Shown here one piece after another: positions 43,152 through 52,218 of a stretch of 64,000 nucleotides of DNA. Location of the stretch: positions 50,314-114,313 of the forward strand of contig JAEZJM010000027.1 of assembly GCA_023415775.1 (NCBI GenBank), given 5' to 3'. A program made the translations under genes and the position numbers. Numbering within the stretch: the first letter of the stretch is position 1; the number at the start of each line of letters is the position of its first letter. The notes under the pieces were generated by a model. It was not told the DNA's origin and did not search any database. It saw only the letters and a program-made list of their open reading frames with translations. The stretch is from Bacillota bacterium. Its GTDB lineage: Bacteria; Bacillota; Negativicutes; Sporomusales; UBA7701.

Positions 43152-43888
43152 CGGTGGCCGGCAAAGGCGGTACAGGCAAAACGACGTTCACTTCGCTGCT
43201 TATCCGCTACCTCATCGAAAACGGTAAAGGACCCATCCTGGCCGTCGACGCCGATCCCAACGCCAATCTCAACGAAGCCCTCGGGGTCGAGCGCGGCCAG
43301 ACCATCGCCGACATCATCGCTCAGACCAAGGGAGCCAATGGCCTTCCTGCCGGCATGACCCAGGAGGTATTCATCGAATACAAGCTCCAGGCGTCCATGG
43401 TCGAGACCAAGGATGTCGACCTGCTGGTGATGGGCGGGCCGGACGGACCCGGCTGCTACTGTTTTCCCAACAACATTTTGCGCAAGCACCTGAGCGGCCT
43501 CGCCGACAGCTACGCCTACGTTGTCATGGACAACGAAGCAGGCATGGAGCATATCAGCCGGCGGGTCACCAGCGACATCGACGTCCTGTTCGTTGTCAGC
43601 GACGCCTCGGCCCGGGCTATCCGCTCGGCCGGCCGGGTACGGGAGCTTGTGGAAAGCCTGAAGACGCCGGTAAAAGAAGTTTACCTCATAATCACCAAAA
43701 CTCAGGCCGGCGACCTGGCGGCCCTCGAAAAAGAGATAGCTGCCACCGGGTTGACATTGATCGGCACAATTCCTTATGACGGCGAAGTGGCCCGTTTTGA
43801 TCTCGAAGGGCAGCCACTGTTCGCTCTGCCGGCCGAAGCGGCGGCAGTCGGAGCCGTCAACGGAATTTTGCAGAAAATCCGCATCTAA
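43136..43888 (+). CDS. acsF: Second CooC-type ATPase (AcsF)
   Basis: This 250-residue MinD-like ATPase has Walker A GKGGTGKTT and the CxC pair at about Cys107 and Cys109 (GPGCYCFPNN). Proteins in this position, between acsV and acsD, are called AcsF/CooC and are linked with nickel loading of the A-cluster or C-cluster. It is a paralog of the CooC at 34917; the conserved CxC in both suggests two working chaperones. Its start lies within the end of acsV, after aggaggaa. Confidence 0.92.
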   Translation: MAKQIAVAGKGGTGKTTFTSLLIRYLIENGKGPILAVDADPNANLNEALGVERGQTIADIIAQTKGANGLPAGMTQEVFIEYKLQASMVETKDVDLLVMGGPDGPGCYCFPNNILRKHLSGLADSYAYVVMDNEAGMEHISRRVTSDIDVLFVVSDASARAIRSAGRVRELVESLKTPVKEVYLIITKTQAGDLAALEKEIAATGLTLIGTIPYDGEVARFDLEGQPLFALPAEAAAVGAVNGILQKIRI

Positions 43889-43919
43889 AAGCTGAGAAAA
43901 GTCAGAAAGGAGATAGAAT

Positions 43920-44894
43920 ATGGCGGTGCAAATTCTTAAGGAAAGAAATACCGGCAAAATCAACACCGTGACCATCGGCGCAACCAAAGAGCAGGGGGGA
44001 ACGCGGACGAGCGTCGTTACCGTCGGCGGCGACGCGGCTTTGCCGTTCCTGCATTTTGAAGGCGAGATGCCCCATAAACCCGTTATCGCCATGGAGGTCC
44101 AAAGCCGCGTGCCTGCGCAGTGGAACGATGTACTGAAGCAGCCGTTCGCTGACGTGCTGGGCGATCCGGCGGCCTGGGCCAAGAAATGCGTCGACCTGTA
44201 CGGCGCCGAGCTTATTTACCTCAAGCTGAGCGGAGCCGACCCCGATTTGGATAACCAGTCGCCTGAAGAGTGCGTCAGCATCGTCAAGAACGTGCTGGCG
44301 GCTGTCGGCGTGCCGCTCATCGTTGTCGGCTGCGGCAATGAAGATAAGGATAACGTTGTCATGCCGGCTGTGGCCGAAGCGGCCGCCGGCGAGAATCTCC
44401 TCATCGGCGTGGCCGAGCAGGAAAATTATAAATCGGTGGTAGCGGCGGCCATGGTTCACAAGCACAACGTTATCGCCCTTACCCCTTGCGATATCAATAT
44501 CTGTAAACAACTAAACATTCTCATCACCGAAATGGGCCTCGGCCTCGACCATGTGGTGGTCGACCCTGGCGCCGGCGGTCTGGGCTACGGCATTGAGTAT
44601 ACCTACTCCATTCTGGAGCGGGGCCGTCTTGGCGCCCTGCAAGGCGATAAGATGTTGTCGACACCGGTCATCGCCACCGTCGGCTACGAGGCATGGCGGG
44701 CCAAGGAAGCGAACGCCCCCGCCGGCGATTTCCCGGCCTGGGGCGAACAGAGCGAGCGCGGCATCCTCTGGGAAGCCATGACCGCAACCGCCCTGCTGCA
44801 GGGCGGCGTGCACATCCTGGTAATGCGTCACCCGGATGCTGTCAGCCTTGTGCGCAAAAATATCGGCGAACTGATGGTTCCGCAGGCTGTCTAA
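43920..44894 (+). CDS. acsD: Corrinoid iron-sulfur protein small subunit
   Basis: This is the 324-residue beta subunit of CFeSP, a TIM-barrel protein that pairs with AcsC to enclose cobalamin. Recognisable segments include EGEMPHKPVIAMEVQSR, LIYLKLSGADPDLDNQSPEEC (in part) and DHVVVDPGAGGLGYGIEYTYS (in part). It starts 32 bp after acsF with an aaaggaga site. Confidence 0.96.
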   Translation: MAVQILKERNTGKINTVTIGATKEQGGTRTSVVTVGGDAALPFLHFEGEMPHKPVIAMEVQSRVPAQWNDVLKQPFADVLGDPAAWAKKCVDLYGAELIYLKLSGADPDLDNQSPEECVSIVKNVLAAVGVPLIVVGCGNEDKDNVVMPAVAEAAAGENLLIGVAEQENYKSVVAAAMVHKHNVIALTPCDINICKQLNILITEMGLGLDHVVVDPGAGGLGYGIEYTYSILERGRLGALQGDKMLSTPVIATVGYEAWRAKEANAPAGDFPAWGEQSERGILWEAMTATALLQGGVHILVMRHPDAVSLVRKNIGELMVPQAV

Positions 44895-44927
44895 ACGGAT
44901 AAGCAAGAAATAGGAGGTCGTTAATAT

Positions 44928-45719
44928 ATGATTCTTATCGGCGAACGCATCAACGGGATGTTCAAAGACATCGGCAAAGCCGTTCAGGAGTGGGATCCCA
45001 AGCCGCTGCAAGAGTGGGCGAAGAAGCAGGAGGCGGCCGGCGCCCATTACCTGGACATCAATACCGGCCCCAACGCCGAAGATCAGGTGAAAACGCTCAA
45101 ATGGATGGCCGAGGCGGTTCAGGAAGTGACCAACTTGCCGCTTTGCCTCGACTGCACGAACTTTGACGCCATTGAGGCGGCGCTGGATGTGCTAAAGCGG
45201 CCGGGCATGATCAATTCCTGCAAGTGCGAGCAGGAGGAGATCGATCGCCTGTTCCCCTTGGCCGTTAATTACAACGCCGCTGTTATCGGTTTGTGCATGA
45301 CCAATAAAGGTGTGCCGAAAAGCGCCGAGGACCGGGCCGCATTCGCGATGGAACTTGTGGCCAATGCCGACGCCTACGGCCTGCCTTTCGAAGATCTGTA
45401 CCTTGATCCGATCGCTCTTCCTGTCAATGTAGCTCAGGAGCACGCCGTCGAGGTGCTGGAGACCATCCGCCAGATCAAGCTGCTATCGAATCCGGCGCCG
45501 CGGACAACCATTGGCCTCTCGAACGTATCCCAGAAAACGCCCCACCGGCCGCTCATCAATCGCACCTTTGCCACCATGGCCATGGCCGCCGGCCTTGACT
45601 CGGCGATCCTCGACGTCATGGACGATATGATGGTAGACGCCATCGCCACCGGCCGGCTGGTTCTCAACAAGGATATTTACTGCGATTCCTACCAGAAAGT
45701 CTTCCGCCAGCATTCATAA
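44928..45719 (+). CDS. acsE: 5-methyltetrahydrofolate:corrinoid iron-sulfur protein methyltransferase
   Basis: AcsE moves the methyl group from methyl-THF to CFeSP. The 263-residue TIM-barrel product begins MILIGERINGMFKDIGKAV and has HYLDINTGPNAEDQ, the Asp/Asn pterin-binding segments CLDCTNFDAI and TTIGLSNVSQKTPHRPLIN (in part). It closes the acs block proper. A related methyltransferase at 30343 serves the inducible methyl-transfer system. Confidence 0.96.
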   Translation: MILIGERINGMFKDIGKAVQEWDPKPLQEWAKKQEAAGAHYLDINTGPNAEDQVKTLKWMAEAVQEVTNLPLCLDCTNFDAIEAALDVLKRPGMINSCKCEQEEIDRLFPLAVNYNAAVIGLCMTNKGVPKSAEDRAAFAMELVANADAYGLPFEDLYLDPIALPVNVAQEHAVEVLETIRQIKLLSNPAPRTTIGLSNVSQKTPHRPLINRTFATMAMAAGLDSAILDVMDDMMVDAIATGRLVLNKDIYCDSYQKVFRQHS

Positions 45720-45783
45720 GCAATTGGCCTGGACGCTATGAGCTTTTGCGAATTGATTTTTTGCGGATACGGAGGACTATATA

Positions 45784-46053
45784 GTGTGTAATATCAATGC
45801 ATATTATTGTGAAGATGGCCGGGAAGAGCTATTGATGGAGAGCGTCGAGAAGGTGACGCCCAATGATACAAAAGTATGCTTGGAGAATATTTACGGGCAA
45901 CGAGTCACGATAAATGGCCGGATAAAAGAAGTCTCTCTTTTTAATCAACGGATTACCATAGAGCGTCTCCGCATGACGAAACCAGGGAAAAACCAAGAAA
46001 CCGTTGATGAAAATTGCTTTGGACAGTCGGATAAACCTGATATTGCCAGCTGA
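45784..46053 (+). CDS. cooT: CooT-like small nickel-binding protein
   Basis: This 89-residue protein starts MCNINAYY, with the Cys2 that is the nickel ligand in CooT of Rhodospirillum rubrum. The domain of about 62 residues (through IKEVSLFNQRITIER) fits the small CooT beta-barrel; a 25-residue polar tail is extra. The start is GTG, 8-9 bp after ggagga. Its place after acsE agrees with nickel supply for CODH. The base composition is AT-richer than the acs genes. Confidence 0.78.
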   Translation: MCNINAYYCEDGREELLMESVEKVTPNDTKVCLENIYGQRVTINGRIKEVSLFNQRITIERLRMTKPGKNQETVDENCFGQSDKPDIAS

Positions 46054-46062
46054 TTGACATTC

Positions 46063-46096
46063 GTGGCGCTTATGACGGTAACGGCATAAGCGCCAC
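46063..46096 (+). terminator. Hairpin terminator after cooT
   Basis: A perfect 12-bp stem (GTGGCGCTTATG with CATAAGCGCCAC) surrounds a 10-nt loop 10 bp after the cooT stop. The downstream sequence is AT-rich but lacks a clean T-run. It likely ends or attenuates the CODH/ACS transcript and marks off the next operon. Confidence 0.75.
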
Positions 46097-46173
46097 TATT
46101 ATGGTATTTCTGTTCTATGCTGCTCAGTTGAGATAATTATGCAGGAAAAACCCAGTAGCTGTGGTAGTATAGT

Positions 46174-46183
46174 TGTATATATT
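46174..46183. promoter_or_regulatory. Degenerate GntR-type site before the activase-gntR operon
   Basis: TGTATATATT matches 8 of 10 bases of the TGTATATACA palindrome found before the CODH/ACS genes and folD. It lies 58 bp before the second activase gene, whose operon includes gntR, so it may serve autoregulation. AT-rich chance matches are possible. Confidence 0.4.
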
Positions 46184-46231
46184 GACCGCGGCAAATTATA
46201 TTTTTCATAGGCTCGCGGGAGGGCTAGGAAA

Positions 46232-48034
46232 ATGTACGAAATTACTATAGAAGGCATGCAAAAAACTATCAAATGTTCTTGCGATCAAGCATTGCTCAGA
46301 GCGTTGACGGATGCGGGAATTTTTTTGGAAGCTAACTGCGGCGGTAAGGGTACTTGCGGCAAGTGCAAGGTACAGATACTCCGCGGTCGGGTTGTTGGTT
46401 CAAAGGGAATTCCCCTAAGCTCAAAAACGGGCAATATATATACAGCCTGCCAAGTTTATCCCCAGGAAGATATAACAATTGCTTTAAAACCCACTGAGGC
46501 GAGCACAAAGGGAAGCATGACCGCCAAGCTTGACGATGCTGGGCGGCCGCTGCTCTGCAAGACGGTGATAGTGCCCGAATATCCCTCGTTGGAGAACAGT
46601 CATTCCCTGCAGGAAATGATTGGCCGCGCTTTTAATTCTTCGGAATTAATCGCCGCTGCCGATATAATGAGACAATTGGCCGAAGTGGCATCTGCAAAGG
46701 ACAGCCGGATAACTGTTGTTACTATGGGAGACGAAGTTATTGCGGTGGAGTCGGGAGAGACTATAGAGGCTCTATTCGGTGTAGCGATCGATATTGGTAC
46801 AACAACGGTTGCCGGTATGCTGGTCGACATCAATGCGCAGAGGATTATCGCAACTCATTCCGAAACTAATCCACAGGCCGCTTTTGGCGCCGATGTAATA
46901 TCGCGAATTGAGTCCTGCAACACCCCAGGCGGGCTTGAAGCCTTAGCAGCGGCTATCAGAAGGTGTTTGAACGGGATCATTGCCTCGCTGTGTAAATCGG
47001 CAAGCATCCCGCAAGATAAAGTATACGCCATCGTAATAGCTGGCAACACCACCATGGGACACTTGCTTTTGGGCATATCGCCGCGCAGTCTGGCCATAAA
47101 GCCATACGAAGCCGTTTTCCGACAGATCGAGCCATTTTCTCCAAGTGCGATCGGTCTAAATATCAATTGTCTTGGCAAAGTGATCATGCTGCCGAATATT
47201 GCCAGCTTTATCGGCTCTGATACGACGGCGGCGATTGTGGCCACCGACCAGGATATTTCACCCGACCAGGTGCTGCTAGTGGACCTCGGGACAAATGGCG
47301 AGATCGTGCTTGGTAATCGTGACAAGCTATGGGCATGCGCTACGGCCGCCGGCCCGGCGTTTGAAGGAGCTCATATCCGTGACGGGATGCGGGCGACGAC
47401 CGGCGCAATCGTAGATGTATCAATCGATAATGAGGGTATCCGGATCAATACTATCGGCGACGGTAAGCCGGCGGGGCTTTGCGGCTCAGGATTGGTAAAG
47501 GCGATTGCCGAATTAATTAAGACCGGGGTTATCATGCCTAGCGGCCGATTCAATGCCGCCGCTAAAAAGGACTTGTCTCCGGAGGTTGCCGAACGGCTGA
47601 GAATTAACGCAGGCCATAGCGAGTTTGTATTAGTCGAGGCGGCGGACAGCGCCACCGGCTCGGCCATTGCCGTCACCCAGGCTGATATCCGGCAGGTACA
47701 GCTGGCTAAGGCAGCGATATGTACCGGTATAGAAATTTTGTTGGATAAGGCCCGCCCGGCAGCTGCGTTGCCGGTGCTTCTCGCCGGGGCTTTCGGTAAT
47801 TATATTGATATCGACAGCGCCTTGATAATTGGTCTTATACCCGGTGATTTTCGGAAACAGATTAAACCGGTAGGCAACGCGGCAGGGGCCGGGGCAGTCC
47901 GCGCCCTGATTTCCAGAGAAGCGCTGGCACGGTGTAAACGGATCGCCGGCGAAGTTGCATTTGTCGAGTTGGCGGCGCAACCTAATTTCCAAAAGCTGTT
48001 TTTGGCAAATCTGGATTTTCGAGGTGAAGCATGA
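46232..48034 (+). CDS. Second RACo-like reductive activase of corrinoid proteins
   Basis: This 600-residue protein has the RACo architecture: a [2Fe-2S] domain (Cys36, Cys42, Cys45 in NCGGKGTCGKC; another Cys near 73), a linker, and an ASKHA ATPase domain (GVAIDIGTTTVAGMLVDI, VIAGNTTMGHLLLGI, LLVDLGTNGEIVLGN, CGSGLVKAIA). It clearly diverges from AcsV in the same cluster. A role in reactivating the corrinoid protein at 31195 (O-demethylase-type activating enzyme) or other methyltransferases is likely. It overlaps gntR by 4 bp. Confidence 0.88.
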   Translation: MYEITIEGMQKTIKCSCDQALLRALTDAGIFLEANCGGKGTCGKCKVQILRGRVVGSKGIPLSSKTGNIYTACQVYPQEDITIALKPTEASTKGSMTAKLDDAGRPLLCKTVIVPEYPSLENSHSLQEMIGRAFNSSELIAAADIMRQLAEVASAKDSRITVVTMGDEVIAVESGETIEALFGVAIDIGTTTVAGMLVDINAQRIIATHSETNPQAAFGADVISRIESCNTPGGLEALAAAIRRCLNGIIASLCKSASIPQDKVYAIVIAGNTTMGHLLLGISPRSLAIKPYEAVFRQIEPFSPSAIGLNINCLGKVIMLPNIASFIGSDTTAAIVATDQDISPDQVLLVDLGTNGEIVLGNRDKLWACATAAGPAFEGAHIRDGMRATTGAIVDVSIDNEGIRINTIGDGKPAGLCGSGLVKAIAELIKTGVIMPSGRFNAAAKKDLSPEVAERLRINAGHSEFVLVEAADSATGSAIAVTQADIRQVQLAKAAICTGIEILLDKARPAAALPVLLAGAFGNYIDIDSALIIGLIPGDFRKQIKPVGNAAGAGAVRALISREALARCKRIAGEVAFVELAAQPNFQKLFLANLDFRGEA

Positions 48035-48750
48035 GAAGCAGAGATAGTCTAATCCCTGTGTATTATCGTTTGGCTGAAGATATAAAACGTCAGATTGAGT
48101 CAGGCGAGCTGAAAGATGGCGACATGATTCCCACAGAGGGTCAACTGGGTGAGCAGTACGGTATCAGTCGGATGACCGTGCGCCACGGACTGGCTTTATT
48201 GGCGGAAGCTGGGCTGCTGGAGACAATCAAGGGGAAGGGAACATTTGTCCGCCTGCCCCGCTTGAATCAACTCCTGATTAATCTGCAGGATCACGCGGTC
48301 GCAGACGCGGGAAATCCCCGCTATAGATTGCTGGGAGTAAAAATTGTCCGCGATAAGCATTACACCCGGGAATTGAAGCTGGCTCCTGAAAGCAAGGTAT
48401 TGCAGTTAAAGCGAATATTGTATAAAAACGACAAACCGGTTGCCATCGAGGAGAAGTATCTCCCATATTTACGGGCGACGCCGCTGCTGGAAACTCAACT
48501 CGAATACGCAAATTTTCCCGAGGTTGTTGCCAAACACCAGGAAACGGTGCCGGTCCGCAACGACATGTTGATTTCAGTTGATGTTCTTACGACCGAACAA
48601 GCCGGCTTGCTGGAAGCGGAACCCAATACTCCCGCGCTTGTGATTAGACAGGTTATATATTCCAAGGACAACACGCCTCTGGGAATATCCTATATGGTGT
48701 GCCATAAGGACCGTTATCAATTGAAGGCCACCTCTTACACGCAGCTATAA
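48031..48750 (+). CDS. GntR-family transcriptional regulator, HutC subfamily
   Basis: This 239-residue regulator has an N-terminal winged helix (about 8-75; PTEGQLGEQYGISRMTVRHG, then GKGTFV) and a C-terminal UTRA ligand-binding domain (about 90-235). HutC-type members bind GTnTAnAC palindromes and respond to small metabolites. The palindrome TGTATATACA before the CODH/ACS operon and folD fits this type, which makes it the leading candidate for a local Wood-Ljungdahl regulator. The ATG overlaps the activase stop. The ligand is unknown. Confidence 0.9.
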   Translation: MRSRDSLIPVYYRLAEDIKRQIESGELKDGDMIPTEGQLGEQYGISRMTVRHGLALLAEAGLLETIKGKGTFVRLPRLNQLLINLQDHAVADAGNPRYRLLGVKIVRDKHYTRELKLAPESKVLQLKRILYKNDKPVAIEEKYLPYLRATPLLETQLEYANFPEVVAKHQETVPVRNDMLISVDVLTTEQAGLLEAEPNTPALVIRQVIYSKDNTPLGISYMVCHKDRYQLKATSYTQL

Positions 48751-48791
48751 AAGCAAGTGGGCGGAGCCTGATTAGTTATGGGGGAAAGCAC

Positions 48792-49490
48792 ATGCGAACA
48801 GTAATCCTGGCTTGTCAGACCATTAAAGACGAACTTCGTCTGGCACTGAAGGAAACTGGTGTGGACTATCCGGTGATTTATATTGAGGCAGGACTGCATA
48901 ACAGACCGGAAGCGCTGCACCGGCGAATCCAAGAGCAACTCGAAATGCTCGATAATGTCGAGACGGTTCTCATGGCTTTCGGCTTTTGCGGAAATAGCCT
49001 GTTGGGCATTAAATCCTCCGTCTTCACTATCGTTGTCCCTAGGGTTGAAGATTGTATTCCGCTGCTACTGGGGTCATGCGAGACCCGCAAGGTTATTTGC
49101 CAGGAGATGGGAACTTACTTTACGACAAAAGGCTGGTTGGATTACGAGCAGAACATCCTGTGGGAGTATGACCGTTGCGTTTCCCGCTACGGTGAGAGTC
49201 GCGCCTTGCGAGTTATGAAGACAATGCTCGGCAATTATTTGCGCTTGATGGTAATCGATACCGGCGCATATCCGGTAGAAAGCGTGACTCCCAGAACGGA
49301 GGAGTTTGCCGCCAAGCTTGGATTAAGGCATGTGATAGCTCCCGGTTCGCTTAGGCTGCTGCATAAGCTGCTGCTCGGCCAATGGGATCAGGAATTCGTG
49401 GTCCTGAACCCAGGGGATGAATTGCATTTGGGAGACCTAGGCTCACGTGATGACAGCCAAATCAGTCAAGTCAACAGTTTGCGAGTTTAG
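48792..49490 (+). CDS. DUF1638-like protein
   Basis: This is a 232-residue soluble protein with MRTVILACQTIKDELRLAL, a conserved-looking MAFGFCGNSLLGIKS, and VPRVEDCIPLLLGS. From memory this fits DUF1638, which is repeatedly found beside corrinoid methyltransferases in anaerobes. Cysteines in the ACQT and FCGN segments could bind metal. It is probably the last gene of the activase-gntR unit. Function is unknown. Confidence 0.7.
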   Translation: MRTVILACQTIKDELRLALKETGVDYPVIYIEAGLHNRPEALHRRIQEQLEMLDNVETVLMAFGFCGNSLLGIKSSVFTIVVPRVEDCIPLLLGSCETRKVICQEMGTYFTTKGWLDYEQNILWEYDRCVSRYGESRALRVMKTMLGNYLRLMVIDTGAYPVESVTPRTEEFAAKLGLRHVIAPGSLRLLHKLLLGQWDQEFVVLNPGDELHLGDLGSRDDSQISQVNSLRV

Positions 49491-49547
49491 CCCTGTAAAT
49501 AATTATTTGAAAATTCTCTAAGCAAAAAAGGAGTTTGTAATCTTGCG

Positions 49548-49579
49548 TTGAAAGATGTATATACATATATATGTATAAT
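49548..49579 (+). promoter_or_regulatory. Putative sigma-A promoter of folD with an embedded GntR operator
   Basis: TTGAAA at 49548 and TATAAT at 49574 form a promoter with a 20-bp spacer; TGTATA at 49572 gives 18 bp. The palindrome TGTATATACA (49556-49565) lies between the two elements, and a larger 18-bp palindrome runs from 49560 to 49577. A repressor bound here would block RNA polymerase. Confidence 0.65.
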
Positions 49580-49623
49580 AGAGGCGGTTTATTGCACAAC
49601 CGTGATTAGAGGAGGCGGGAGAG

Positions 49624-50505
49624 ATGGCGGCACAAATTTTGAGTGGTAGCGCGAACGCTTTAAGACTGGCGGAAATGGTCAAGGAAAACGTCAAGGCCTT
49701 CAAGGCAGTCCATGGGATTGCTCCGGGACTTACCGTAGTTATCGTTGGCGAAGATCCGGCGTCAAAAGTTTATGTCGGCCGGAAGCATAAAGCGTGCCTC
49801 GAAACCGGCATCAACTCGGAGGTAATCAGACTGCCGGAGACGACTGCCGAGGAGGAACTCCTGGCAACTATCGACCGGTTGAACGCCGACGCGGGCGTTC
49901 ACGGCATTCTGGTACAGCTGCCGGTGCCTCGCCATATCAATGCCGAAAAAGTGCTGGAGCGTATCCGGCCGGATAAAGACGTAGACGGGTTTCACCCGAT
50001 GAATGTTGGCAACCTTTGCGTTGGCAAGGAGCATCTTGTTCCCTGCACTCCTTACGGTATCATCAAAATGCTTGAGATGGAGGGTATCCCCATTGATGGC
50101 AAGCGAGCGGTGATTATCGGCCGCAGCAACATTGTCGGTAAACCGATGGCTCTGCTGCTCCTGGCCAGAAACGCGACGGTGACTGTATGCCATTCGCGGA
50201 CTAAGGATCTGGCCGAGGTCTGCCGGCAAGGCGACATTTTGGTAGCGGCGATCGGCAAGCCCGACTTTGTCACCAGGGATATGGTGAAGCCGGGAGCGGC
50301 GGTAATCGATGTGGGCATCAACCGGGTGGGCGACAAACTGGTCGGCGATGTCAATTTTGACGATGTGGCCGAAATAGCGGGGCATATCACTCCCGTGCCG
50401 GGCGGGGTCGGGCCGCTGACGATCGCCATGCTGCTGCACAACACTCTTAAAGCCGCCGAACTTCAGCGTAAGTTAAGGGGACGGGCGGCGCAGATGCCAA
50501 CATGA
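49624..50505 (+). CDS. folD: Methylene-THF dehydrogenase / methenyl-THF cyclohydrolase
   Basis: FolD catalyses the two middle steps of the methyl branch using NAD(P)H. The 293-residue product has GEDPASKVYVGRKHKACLETG (in part; catalytic Lys region), VQLPVPRHINAEKV, the PDKDVDGFHP motif and the cofactor loop IIGRSNIVGKPMALLL. The family ending TPVPGGVGPLTIAML is intact. It has a strong aggaggcggg site and its own promoter. Confidence 0.96.
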   Translation: MAAQILSGSANALRLAEMVKENVKAFKAVHGIAPGLTVVIVGEDPASKVYVGRKHKACLETGINSEVIRLPETTAEEELLATIDRLNADAGVHGILVQLPVPRHINAEKVLERIRPDKDVDGFHPMNVGNLCVGKEHLVPCTPYGIIKMLEMEGIPIDGKRAVIIGRSNIVGKPMALLLLARNATVTVCHSRTKDLAEVCRQGDILVAAIGKPDFVTRDMVKPGAAVIDVGINRVGDKLVGDVNFDDVAEIAGHITPVPGGVGPLTIAMLLHNTLKAAELQRKLRGRAAQMPT

Positions 50506-50538
50506 TGGGTAAATAGATTTAATAAACGGAGGATGCAA

Positions 50539-52206
50539 ATGAAAAGCGACGTGGAAATCGCCCAAGAAGCGAAAATGAAGCCAGTAACCCAGGTGGCGGC
50601 CGAACTTGGCCTGGCTGACGACGACCTTGAACTTTACGGCAAGTATAAGGCGAAGGTTTCGCTGTCGGCATGGGAAAAGATTAAGGACCGCCCTAACGGC
50701 AAACTCATTCTTGTCAGCGCGATCAACCCGACGCCGGCCGGCGAAGGCAAGACCACCAACACCGTCGGTATCGGCGACGCCCTGCGCCGCCTGGGTAAAA
50801 AGGTTATCATCGCCCTTCGCGAGCCATCCCTCGGCCCCTGCTTCGGCGTGAAGGGCGGCGCGGCCGGCGGCGGCTACGCCCAAGTTGTGCCGATGGAAGA
50901 CATCAATCTTCACTTTACCGGCGATATTCACGCGGTGACCACCGCCAATAACCTGCTGGCGGCGATCATCGACAATCATATCCATCACGGCAACGAACTC
51001 GGCATCGATCCCCGCCGGATTACCTGGCGGCGGGTCATGGACCTCAACGAGCGGGCGCTGCGCCAGATCGTACTCGGCCTCGGCGGCAAGGCCAACGGCA
51101 TTCCGCGCGAAGGCGGCTTCGATATTTCGGTTGCCTCGGAAATGATGGCCATTCTGTGCTTGGCGTCCGACCTGGAGGACATGAAGGAGCGCATCAACCG
51201 TATCATCGTAGCGTATACCCATGACAATAAGCCGGTCACCGTCGCCGACCTCAAAGTGGCCGGCGCGCTCACCCTGCTGTTCAAGGACGCCATAAAGCCC
51301 AACCTGGTGCAAACGCTGGAAAATACCCCGGCTTTCATTCACGGCGGCCCGTTTGCCAACATCGCCCATGGCTGCAATAGCGTGATGGCATCAAAATTCG
51401 CCCTCAAACTGGCCGATGTCTTGGTAACCGAAGCCGGCTTCGGCGCCGACCTGGGTGCGGAAAAGTTCTGCGATATAAAATGCCGCTTCGCCGGTTTGCA
51501 GCCTGATGCCGTTGTCATCGTCACCACCGTTCGGGCGCTGAAGTCCCATGGCGGCGTGGCCAAAGCCGACCTCGGCCGGGAAAATATGCCGGCTCTGGAA
51601 AAAGGGTTGGACAACTTGACCAAGCATATCGAAAACATCGGCAAATTCGGCCTGCCGGCAGTAGTGGCCATCAATGCTTTCCCGACCGATACCGCTGAGG
51701 AGCTCAGATTCGTAGAGGACAAGTGCCAGGCGCTCGGCGCGGAAGTCGCCTTGTCTGAGGTTTGGGCCAAAGGCGGCGCCGGCGGCGAGGCTGTGGCCAA
51801 AAAGCTGCTGGCCGCAATGGATAAGCCGAAGCAGTTCAGGTTCCTCTATGACGAGAAGCTGCCGATCAAAGACAAGATCGCCGCCATTGCCAAAGAGATC
51901 TACGGGGCTGACGATGTCGCTTATGCGCCGGCCGCTGAGAAAACCATTCAGGAGCTGACCGCCCTCGGTTTCGACAAAACGCCGATCTGTATGGCGAAGA
52001 CACAGTATTCTTTAAGCGATGACGCCGCAAAATTGGGGCGGCCTACCGGGTTCAAAGTAACTGTGCGGGAAGTGCGGGTATCAGCGGGGGCGGGCTTCCT
52101 GGTAGCCATCCTGGGCGAAATAATGACAATGCCGGGACTGCCCAAAAAACCGGCCGCCGAAGTCATGGACATCGACAACACCGGCAAAATCGTCGGTCTG
52201 TTCTAA
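50539..52206 (+). CDS. fhs: Formate-tetrahydrofolate ligase
   Basis: Fhs makes 10-formyl-THF from formate, THF and ATP, the first folate step of the methyl branch. The 555-residue product has the P-loop PTPAGEGKTT near residue 70, EPSLGPCFGVKGGAAGGGYAQ (in part), and LREVRVSAGAGF-like VREVRVSAGAGFLV. ATG 50539 is 6 bp after ggagg. It follows folD by 33 bp in one transcription unit. Confidence 0.97.
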   Translation: MKSDVEIAQEAKMKPVTQVAAELGLADDDLELYGKYKAKVSLSAWEKIKDRPNGKLILVSAINPTPAGEGKTTNTVGIGDALRRLGKKVIIALREPSLGPCFGVKGGAAGGGYAQVVPMEDINLHFTGDIHAVTTANNLLAAIIDNHIHHGNELGIDPRRITWRRVMDLNERALRQIVLGLGGKANGIPREGGFDISVASEMMAILCLASDLEDMKERINRIIVAYTHDNKPVTVADLKVAGALTLLFKDAIKPNLVQTLENTPAFIHGGPFANIAHGCNSVMASKFALKLADVLVTEAGFGADLGAEKFCDIKCRFAGLQPDAVVIVTTVRALKSHGGVAKADLGRENMPALEKGLDNLTKHIENIGKFGLPAVVAINAFPTDTAEELRFVEDKCQALGAEVALSEVWAKGGAGGEAVAKKLLAAMDKPKQFRFLYDEKLPIKDKIAAIAKEIYGADDVAYAPAAEKTIQELTALGFDKTPICMAKTQYSLSDDAAKLGRPTGFKVTVREVRVSAGAGFLVAILGEIMTMPGLPKKPAAEVMDIDNTGKIVGLF

Positions 52207-52218
52207 AAGGAAATCTAT

